Source of the DNA: Lonicera japonica
Taxonomy: Eukaryota; Streptophyta; Magnoliopsida; Dipsacales; Caprifoliaceae
Assembly: GCA_021464415.1 (NCBI GenBank)
Contig: CM038469.1
Location: forward strand, 21,595,901-21,659,900
Direction of reading: 5' to 3'
DNA: 64,000 nucleotides
Below are positions 55,587-64,000 of the stretch, piece after piece. A program made the position numbers and the translations under genes. The notes under the pieces are model-generated. The model ran no database searches and was not told the DNA's origin. It worked only from the letters and a program-made list of their open reading frames with translations. How positions within the stretch are numbered: the first letter of the stretch is position 1; each line of letters starts with the position of its first letter.

Positions 55587-56609
55587 TCTTCCGTTCTCGT
55601 CTACAGTATTTTAATTTTTCTGCTACTTTTATAAATAGTCTTGAATTTGATGGAAAACTTAAATCTTACCTAAGACTAAACAAAATGAAAGAAAGAAGGG
55701 GATTGGTTGGGTGCCCCGGGGGGGCGGTGTGGCGCGGCGGGGGAGTTTGCTTGTAGTGGTAGAGATGGAGCACTGGTCAAATGATGGAAATGAATTTTAA
55801 ATTTCATATACTCAATATGGAAAGCTTCATTTCTAAAGCAAAGAGTCCAGTTTAACTACTTTTATAAATGCAATTCAAGTCTTCATACCTAGCATTAATT
55901 CCCTTGCATATATGAGATGAAACAATGCACATTTATTGAGAATGAAAAAAATTTATAAAAATAAGGAAAATGACGGGTAGAGAAAATTTAGTTTCGAATG
56001 AGTGATTATAAAAATATTTGTAAAGCTAGTGTAGTGTCACCACTAATTTTTTTAATTGGGATTGTTAATGCAAACTTTGTGATAGTTTATGTACAAATAT
56101 TTTACAAAATGTTAAAGAGTATCTCTAATGGTTGTATCAATACACTGCCACTAGACAATGTTTAAATTTACGCAACGGATTTTAATAAAATCTATATTTT
56201 TAAAATTTACCCTTCCTGATCTATAAAATGACATCCGGACTATAAAATTATGTAAATTTATTTTTTTTCTATAAAAGACTACTTGAAATATTTCATATAT
56301 AACATGATATTCCATTTGTTTGTATACACTTGGCCCAAAATCAAGTTTCACAAATTGATTCTAAAAGTGAGTTATTGGAGTGAAGATGTGTATAATTTAT
56401 ACACAACTATTAGAGATACTCTAATAATGGTTATGAAGCATATGTAGAATAAAACACACTTAGAAATTTACGATTTAGATTTTGATTGATTACGTACTTT
56501 CTTTCAGAATATCAAATGAAAATAAACGCAATAAAGAAAATGGTTGAGATCTGATGGATAGAGAGAGAATATTGTGGATGATACTGGAAATATTAATGGT
56601 TATGAAGCA

Positions 56610-56666
<57 letters not shown>

Positions 56667-57409
56667 GTTATTGGTCAAATGAGATAAATAGGTAAGATGG
56701 ATCAGATTATGGGGAACGAAAAAAAATGATAGAAATAGGTAAATGGGGGAAAAAGAAAACGTAAAAGAGAAAAAAATGTAGTGAGTGAGAGAAGAAGTAT
56801 AGAGATATTTGGGATAATTTTGAAACAAAAAATTATTTCGATAGTCTTCTAGATTTGTAATGTCTTGACACGCGCAATATTGTATGAACTTTTGCAATGT
56901 GAGTATGCATACTGCAAATGATAAATTACATATGTAAATTTATAAATTTAGTATTTTAGGCATTGAGAGTCCCTTTCCGTTTTATGTTTGTAAAAATTTT
57001 ATGTTGTATAGAGTAAATAAATACTCATACGAGTGAAAGATAGCCGTTTAAAATTTTGAATAAAAAGACTGGTCATACGAAAAGAGGTGGGGCCCTTTTT
57101 GCAGTTAAATTAAACGAGCAAGATTAACCGTATGAGATGGCCATCACACATTTTAACGGGCAAGCCTGCAAAATGGAGAAATAGAATAAAGTTTAAAGAA
57201 AACAGAAGCATAGGGGAAAACTGCCGTTAGTTTACAAACGGTTCTCGAACATAAAAAAGGGTGAATTACTTTTTGTCACCCATATATTTACCCGTACTCG
57301 TTTTGGAACAAAGTTTACACTTTTCATTGGGTTAAAGAGTCAAACTGTTAACACCCTTTATCAATTGAAGGGAATACATGAATAAAAAATAATCCTGTGC
57401 ATCTTCTTC
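55587..57409. other. Intergenic DNA with GC-rich patch, duplicated segment and GA microsatellite
   Basis: A short GC-rich patch, GCCCCGGGGGGGCGGTGTGG, starts at 55712 and is out of keeping with its AT-rich surroundings. (GA)n lies at 56617-56662. No gene is recognised. Ser-rich frames over the microsatellite are artefacts. Confidence 0.45.
55810..56060 (+). repeat. Duplicated non-coding segment, copy 2
   Basis: This matches 47483-47770 in the same orientation. The CACTA and hAT remnants lie between the two copies. Confidence 0.68.
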
Positions 57410-59062
57410 TGATAAACGCCTAATATTGTCATGCATAAGCTCTCTCTCAGAGTCGCTTGACGCGTTTATTGCATTAATTCTGCCTAATTATCCGCTTATC
57501 TTGAGATTAGTGTCTTAGCGAGTTTTGTATCTAATATTGTCCCGCTAGGTGTGCTTTTGTTGTGTTTCTTTGTGTTTATAGGCATAGGATGCAATGGCCT
57601 TCGAGGAATTGATCAACTACTAGCCAAAAGCTACAAAAGTGCTGATTTAGAGAATTTCCAGAAGCATGATCGATCATGGAATCCCATGATCGATCATGGT
57701 GCAAATAATCTTCAGGCAGAAGACCCCATGATCGATCATGGGTTGGCCATGATCGATCATGGCCCTGGAAACTTGGCCATTTCACACCCAAAATGGGCTA
57801 TTTTAGTGGTTCAAGCTATTTTAGATATTTAGCTAGATATTTTGCTACCTTTTAATATATATTATTTCTTTTACCTTAAGAGATAGGATTATCTAGTTTT
57901 TACACATTTAGAGTTCTAGAGAGAGGGGAGAGCTCACTTGTTGATTGTTCTTCATTTCTCCATTGTAAGTGCTTAATTTGTAAGAATGATTTCTTCTTCT
58001 ATGATATTTGTTCTTGCATCTATTATGGAGTAGTCTATTTCTAAGGTTACGGAGGTTGATTGTGATATGATTTTTGGTGATTAATGGCTCAAGCCATATC
58101 TAAAGTTTGATAAATATTTGTGAATCTTCTTCTTCTTCATCATATCTTCCATTATTTCAAGCTTTCTAGGTATTTTCATATTAAGTTAAGACTTTATATG
58201 CCTTGTATATTTAGTTCTTGGTTGTTAATGAGCATACAACATATTTCTATGGTTCTAGAAAGCTTGTAGTCCCTTTCCCCCATCCATGGAGTTTTTCCCT
58301 CTTCATAGAAATTATGAATAGTTCTTAAAACTCCATAGATGGATTTTAAATTTGTTTAGATTATCTTTGATTCATTTATTGATATATTGAGTGCTTTTTA
58401 CACTTTATGTGATACTTAGACTCTTTATGTTCTACCATATGTGATAAACGATGAGTTGACTAATTTATCCCATAAACTTTATTCCGTTTCATTGTTAGGA
58501 TTCACTTTATAATTTTCATTCTTTAAATCATGAGATTACTACACTTGCTTTATGTTAAATCGTTTAATGATGAGTTTGTCATATCTATCTCGGATTAGCC
58601 TCATCGGGAATGGGTTGCCTTGCTTCACACCCGTAGCTAAGAGGTAGGAATGATAACCCCGTCTTTGGTGGAATGTCGTTTGTCTCTTTCTCGATATAGC
58701 TTCAACTCGGGAATGAGTCGCCTAGCGTCGCACCCTTTGCTATTGAGAGATACACCAACATTCCCCATATTTTGAGAAATCTTGTGTTATAATCTTTGTA
58801 TGAGCTAGTGATCACCGTCTCTTTAATCATAACTAACCTCCAACTACCTTAGTGCTTTCTTATTAATTTTCACAACCATTTTACATTTACGTTGTTCGAT
58901 AACCATTTCATCTTACAAGAATCAGAAAATACTTTAATCCGTAATCCATTCCATTCCTTTTCACTTATCCCTGTGGTTCGACACTCGGACTTCCGAGACT
59001 ATATTACTACTTGACGAGCCTGCACTTGGGCTTTAACACAACGCGCTAATTCGGCTGCGTCA
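57410..59062 (+). mobile_element. 5' LTR of the Athila-type element
   Basis: The right end GGCTGCGTCA is set by the primer site that follows. The left end TGATAAACGCC is my best estimate, because the 3' LTR is outside the window. It contains four palindromes (57665-57761), a TATA region (TTTAATATATATTATT at 57851) and, near the right end, CCCTGTGGTTCGACACTCGG, typical of this lineage. An open frame of 93 codons at 57551-57832 reads through the palindromes and is not a gene. Confidence 0.7.
57665..57761. promoter_or_regulatory. Four CATGATCGATCATG palindromes in the Athila LTR
   Basis: Perfect 14-bp palindromes lie at 57665-57678, 57685-57698, 57727-57740 and 57748-57761, the last ending about 90 bases before the TATA region. 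The flanks also pair (CCATGATCGATCATGG). Their position matches the palindrome clusters in the LTRs of elements B and C. Confidence 0.8.
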
Positions 59063-59068
59063 AGTTTT

Positions 59069-59085
59069 TGGCGCCGTTGCCGGGG
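59069..59085 (+). promoter_or_regulatory. Primer binding site (tRNA-Asp type) of the Athila element
   Basis: TGGCGCCGTTGCCGGGG lies six bases behind the LTR end. It is the standard Athila primer site. Confidence 0.88.
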
Positions 59086-59216
59086 AATAAGGCAAAAGGC
59101 GAATTTCGGGTTTTGTACAAAACCATTCTGTAAGTATTTCTCTCCATTTAATTAATTTATTTTTCTCCCTTATTTTTGTTTGATTTTGTAGAATTCCCGA
59201 GGAGCGATTCGAATCG

Positions 59217-59912
59217 TTGTCCAAGCCCATGCAAGGGCGACTGTTTGTTGACATTCGAATTAGCCCTCCCACATCTCCAAGAATGGCAAACCAAGGTAGA
59301 AACGAGGATCTCGAGAGCGATAATGAAGGGGAAGGGGCCAACAATGTTCCTCCTGTTAGGACCATGAGAGACTACCTTCAACCGCCTCGGGCAACTTCAA
59401 ACTCATGCATCGTGCTTCCTGCTGGCCAAGCCGGAGCGTTCTCTTTCAAACCTGGTATGCTTCAACATATCCCTTCTTTTCATGGTATGGAGTCGGAAAA
59501 CCCATACTTGCACTTGAAAGACTTTGAAGAAGTCTGCTCCACATTTCGTGAGGCAAATATTAATGAGGATGTCATGCGTTTAAAGCTCTTTCCTTTCTCC
59601 CTAAAAGACAAAGGAAAAATTTGGTTAAATGCTCAAAGACCGCAATCAATTCGGTCTTGGCAAGAGCTTCAAGCGGAATTTCTAAAAAAATTCTTCCCCG
59701 TTCATAGAACCAATGCTTTAAGAAGGGCGATATCGAATTTTTCACCAAAAGAACATGAAAGCTTTTATAAATGTTGGGATAGATACAAGGACCTTCTAAA
59801 CGCATGCCCTCACCATGGTCACGAAACGTGGAGCCTTGTTAGTTTTTTCTATGAATCTCTCACCCTGAGATGCGTACGTTTGTTGAGACCATGTGTAATG
59901 GTCAATTCTTGA
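59217..59912 (+). pseudogene. gag of the Athila element, N-terminal part
   Basis: The frame includes RTMRDYLQPPRATSNSCIVL, then the capsid core: FHGMESENPYLHLKDFEEVC, MRLKLFPFSLKDKGKIWLN, SWQELQAEFLKKFFP and NACPHHGHETWSLVSFFYES. At about 59862-59868 one base is missing, so the frame runs into LTLRCVRLL and stops at 59912, while the true continuation begins at 59870 in another frame. Start choice is uncertain. Codons before 59217 may belong to it. Confidence 0.82.
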
Positions 59913-62900
59913 GTAAGAATCCCGAGGAGGCTTTATTGTATTTTGATGAATTAGCGGAAGGTGCTCAAAATTGGAACACCTATTCCGAGGAACCCAAAGC
60001 AAAAACTCAAGGAAGGGGTGGGTTGTACCAAGTGTCCAATGAGGATGACATGGGGGCAAGGTTATTCCAATTGTCTAAAAAGGTAGAGGCAATGGAAGCA
60101 AGTAAGCTTAAGGAGGTCAATGTAGTATCCTCGAGTCAGTTGTGTGTCATTTGCGAAAATTCAGGACACACTACCGAGGATTGTCCTACCATTCCCGCTT
60201 TTCGGGAAGTCCTCAAAGATCCCGCCCAAGTCAATGTTTTGCACCAGTACAACCAAAATAGCAACCAAAATCGTAACCAAAATGATCCTTACTCTCAAAG
60301 GTACAATGAGGGATGGAAGAATCACCCCAATTTCAGTTGGGGAGGAAATCAAAGTCAGAACCACAACCAATATTATCAGAACCAAAGGCAACAACAACCT
60401 CAAAACTCTTTTGTTCCACCTCAAAATCAAAACCCCAACCAAAACTTGGAAGCTTTGTTGAGGTCATTTGTGGACAAAACGGATCGTGATGTAGGTGAGT
60501 TAAAAACTCAAATGTCTAAACTCACCACCGCCCTAGCTACTCAAGAGAAGGGAAAATTCCCCTCTCAACCTTTAGTTAATCCTAGAGGGCAAGTTCAAGT
60601 CATAGAGGGAGGAGAGTCTAGCACCAAGATAGAAGAACTCAAATCTATCACGATCCTGAGAAGTGAAAAGGAGGTAGACAAGACTATTGTTCCTAAAACC
60701 CCCAAGGTGGCGGACATAGTTAAATCTACAAGTGTTGAGGAGTCGGAGGTTGAACAAGTTGTGAGTGACGAAAAGAGAAGAGAGGAAGATAGACGAGGGA
60801 AGGAGGATCTTGAAAAGATCAAAAATGGGATCAAAGTCCCATTTCCGGAGAGATTGAACCAACCGTCCAAGTCTAATACCGAGATTTTGGATGTCTTTAG
60901 GCAAGTGAAAATCAACATTCCATTGCTTGACGCGGTCAAGCAAATACCTTCGTACGCTAAGTTCCTCAAGGACTTATGTACTACCAAACGAAGGTTGAAT
61001 GTCAAGAAAAAGGCCTTTATGGCGGAGCAAGTGAGCTCCCTCATGCAAGGCACGAGAGCCCCCAAGTTCAAAGACCCCGGTTGTCCCACAATTTCGTGTA
61101 TCATAGGAAATTGTAGGATCAAGAATGCATTGTTAGATTTGGGAGCAAGTGTGAATGTGCTCCCATACTCGGTATATCAACAATTGGGGTTGGGTGAGTT
61201 GAAACCCACGAGGGTTACTATTCAATTAGCGGATCGATCCGTTAAGATCCCAAGAGGGATAGTCGAGGATGTGCTTGTCCAAGTCGACAAGTTTTATTTT
61301 TCGGTTGATTTCATCATCCTCGACATGCAACCTGTGTCAAATCCCACCAATGAGATTCCGGTCATTCTCGGACGACCATTTCTTGCTACTTTTAATGCCA
61401 TAATAAATTGCAAGAATGGAATCGTGAAGTTAACATTTGGCAACATGACTCTAGAGCTAAACGTGTTCTCTTTGAGCAATCAAAGAGATGACGATGATAA
61501 TGAGGAAAATGAACACGTGAACATGATAGAGTCATGTATCCAAGACCACTTTGTGGCAAATTTTGAATCGGAGTCAACGGAAGGTTATCTAACCACTTCC
61601 GATGAACCCGAGGATTGTATGCAAGTGTTTTCTTTGTCTGACAAACAGGTTGAATCTTCGGAGAGAGAGGAAAACACATCGTCGTCCACCAAAACGCACG
61701 AAGGAAAGATGGACCTTAAGCTATTGCCGAGCAACTTGAAGTATGCCTTTTTGGGAGCTTCAGACACTTACCCTGTCATCATCTCGTCCGAACTTTCGGA
61801 TGACCAAGAGGTAAGGTTAGTCCATTTGCTTGGTAAATACAAAAAAGATTTTGGTTGGACTCTGGCCGACCTTCAAGGCATAAGCCCTTTGATTTGTACA
61901 CATAAAATTCACTTGGAGGATGGGGCAAAAACATCGAGACAATTTCAACGCCGGTTGAATCCTAACATGCAAGAAGTGGTTAGGAACGAGGTGTTGAAAT
62001 TGTTGGATGCAAAGATCATCTATCCAATCTCGGATAGTAAATGGGTTAGTCCAACTCAAGTGGTACCGAAAAAATCAGGTCTTACAGTAGTCAAGAACGA
62101 ATCAAACGAGTTGATTCCGCAAAGAGTCACCACCGGGTGGCGAATGTGCATTGACTACCGTAAACTCAACGAGGCAACTCGTAAAGATCATTTCCCACTA
62201 CCCTTTTTGGATCAAACTCTAGAAAGAGTAGCGGGCCATGAATATTACTCTTTCCTCGATGGTTTTTCCGGGTACAATCAAATTGAGATTGACCTAGATG
62301 ATCAAGAAAAGACCACCTTTACATGTCCCTTTGGTACCTTCGCTTATCGAAGAATGCCCTTTGGTCTATGTAATGCACCGGCCACTTTCCAACGGTGTAT
62401 GCTGAGTATTTTTAGTGATATGGTGGAAAGGACTTTGGAAGTTTTCATGGATGACTTTACCGTCTATGGTAAGTCATTCGACAATTGCTTAGCTAACTTG
62501 GAACAGGTCCTGGAAAGATGCGTGGAAAAGCAATTGATATTGAATTGGGAGAAGTGCCATTTTATTGTCACCAAAGGAATCGTATTGGGGCACATCATTT
62601 CATCGGAAGGAATTGAAGTAGACAAAGCAAAGATCGAACTGATTTCTAAACTTCCTACACCCAAGAATGTAAAAGATGTCCGATCATTTCTGGGACATGC
62701 CGGGTTTTATAGGAGGTTCATCAAGAACTTCAGTTCCATCTCCAAGCCAATGTGTAATTTACTCCTCAAAGATACACCATTTGAATGGGATGCCAAGTGT
62801 GAAGAAGCTTTTGTCTCTCTAAAGCATATGCTCACCACTGCGCCGATTATGCAGACACCGGATTGGGGCTTGCCTTTCGAGCTCATGTGTGATGCAAGCG

Positions 62901-62971
62901 ATTATGCAGTTGGAGCGGTTCTTGGTCAACGGAAAGACAAGAAAACCGGGTGTAATTTACTATGCAAGTAG
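59870..62971 (+). pseudogene. gag C-terminus, protease and reverse transcriptase of the Athila element
   Basis: The 1033-codon frame continues gag (MRTFVETMCNGQFLSKNPEE). It has a CCHC knuckle at residues 92-105 (CVICENSGHTTEDC), Asn/Gln-rich text at 125-195, and the protease motif LLDLGASVNVLPYS at about 421-434 with the second hallmark VILGRPFLATFNAI. Reverse transcriptase reads WRMCIDYRKLNEATRKDHFP from about 755, MPFGLCNAPATFQ, and the active site FMDDF at 859-863 (Phe for Tyr, as in relatives). It then runs through LGHIISSEGIEVDKAK and the start of RNase H ([17 protein letters not shown]). One extra base near 62950 shifts the frame and gives a stop at 62971. There are no other breaks. 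Confidence 0.9.
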
Positions 62972-64000
62972 GACTTTGAATGATGCGCAAATGAATTACA
63001 CCACGACAGAGAAAGAGCTCCTGGCAATTGTCTTCGCCTTGGACAAGTTTCGATCCTACTTGATAGGATCGCCCATCGTTGTCTTCACGGATCACGCGGC
63101 ATTGAAGTACCTGTTCACAAAGAAGGATGCCAAGCCGCGACTTCTTAGATGGATACTCTTGTTGCAAGAATTTCATTTAAGCATCAAGGACAAAAAGGGA
63201 GTCGAGAACGTGGTGGCCGATCATCTATCTCGACTCACTTTCACGAACAACACCGAAGAAAGCCTGATCCAAGACTCGTTTCCGGATGAGCAATTGTTAG
63301 CAATCTCAACACTCCCATGGTATGCAGACATCGTGAATTATCTGGTGACCGACAAGATACCGAAGTCATGGGTTGCGCAAGACAGAAAAAGGTTCTTGAG
63401 GGAAGTGGGTCGATTTTACTGGGATGAACCGTACCTATTTAAATATTGTGCGGATCAGATCATCCGACGGTGCATCCCAGACGAAGAAGTGGAGAGAGTT
63501 CTGTCCTTCTGCCATTCCGAAGCTTGCGGAGGACACTTTTCAGCAAAGAAGACAACCGCTAAGATTTTGCAAAGCGGATTGTACTGGCCGTCGCTCTTCA
63601 AGGACGCACAACGCTTCTGCAAGGCATGTCAGAGATGCCAAATGCTTGGAGGGATCTCCAAGAGGAATATGATGCCTCTCAACCCAATTCTGATGATCGA
63701 AATCTTCGACTGTTGGGGCATCGACTTCATGGGACCTTTCCCATCATCCTACGGTAACCTTTACATTTTAGTTGCCGTAGATTACGTTTCAAAATGGGTA
63801 GAAGCCCAAGCGTGCAAGAAAAATGATCACAAAGTGGTGATCCGATTTCTGAAAGAACACATTCTTGCACGTTTTGGCACCCCCAAGGCAATAATAAGCG
63901 ATGGCGGTACTCACTTTTGCAATAAACCGTTTCAATCATTAATGCAAAAGTACGGTGTAAATCACAAAGTATCGCTCGCTTATCATCCTCAAACTAATGG
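62951..64000 (+). pseudogene. RNase H and integrase of the Athila element, 3' part outside the window
   Basis: In the shifted frame the protein continues [40 protein letters not shown] and [12 protein letters not shown] (RNase H). Integrase follows with zinc finger residues in [15 protein letters not shown] ... FCKACQRCQ, the first catalytic Asp in [10 protein letters not shown], and the second in [14 protein letters not shown]. The window ends at YHPQTNG, just before the third catalytic residue would come. The frame stays open to the end. Confidence 0.88.

Larger units (their letters stand above)
57410..64000 (+). mobile_element. Athila-type Ty3/gypsy element, cut by the window edge
   Basis: The order is 5' LTR, tRNA-Asp-type primer site, gag, knuckle, protease, RT, RNase H, integrase (catalytic core incomplete at 64000). 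Motif spelling (MRDYLQPPR in gag, DLGAS protease, FMDD reverse transcriptase) and the primer site point to the Athila branch. Only two single-base frameshifts were seen in 4.8 kb of coding sequence, so it is far younger than element C. Confidence 0.88.

Noticed and set aside
57551..57832. 93-codon frame with repeated MIDHG peptides
   Set aside because: It reads through the palindromes inside the Athila LTR.
1..64000. tRNA, rRNA or other structural RNA genes
   Set aside because: None was recognised. The tRNA-like matches are primer binding sites of retroelements.

Overview
The window is nuclear DNA of a flowering plant, most likely a eudicot. It is AT-rich and dominated by LTR retrotransposons, with plant-type introns, CT/GA microsatellites, plant-only families (pectin acetylesterase, plant mobile domain, CACTA proteins) and a stray piece of chloroplast psbA. 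I see no intact host gene, no rRNA or tRNA gene and no CRISPR array. The species cannot be named from the sequence.

Layout. 1-9.6 kb is a mosaic of short repeats, a psbA fragment of plastid origin, two inverted copies of the 5' end of a pectin acetylesterase gene (plus copy at 4.0-4.5 kb, minus copy at 7.5-8.0 kb), and a wrecked Ty1-copia element between them. 9.6-20.6 kb is non-coding LTR-retrotransposon debris. It includes a 2.2-kb segment present twice in direct orientation (11.5-13.8 and 18.3-20.6 kb) and a solo LTR with a 5-bp target duplication (17003-18191).

20.6-42.6 kb is a large Ty3/gypsy element of the Tat/Ogre type on the minus strand, called element C below. It has a tRNA-Arg-type primer site, gag, DNGS protease, YVDD reverse transcriptase, two RNase H domains and integrase, all broken. 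Between pol and its 3' LTR it carries genes on the opposite strand: a multi-exon plant mobile domain (PMD) gene and a second protein resembling plant DUF7745 proteins. A related element (element B) sits inside the PMD gene but survives only as its 3' LTR, 3' region and the start of its own antisense PMD gene. Both elements carry private tandem arrays next to the 3' LTR.

42.6-46 kb holds LTRs of two more families. 49.4-53.7 kb holds the 3' half of a CACTA (En/Spm) transposon, 54.6-55.6 kb a shrunken hAT element, and 57.4-64 kb the 5' LTR, gag and pol of an Athila-type element that runs off the right edge.

Most striking observation. Elements B and C each have their own perfect palindrome: TGTCGCGCGACA in C and CCAACCGTACGGTTGG or close relatives in B. 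In both, the palindrome is found upstream of the TATA box in the LTR and again upstream of the antisense genes inside the same element. The Athila LTR carries four copies of a third palindrome, CATGATCGATCATG, also upstream of its TATA box. This suggests that each element family uses a private cis-regulatory palindrome to couple its LTR promoter with its antisense genes.
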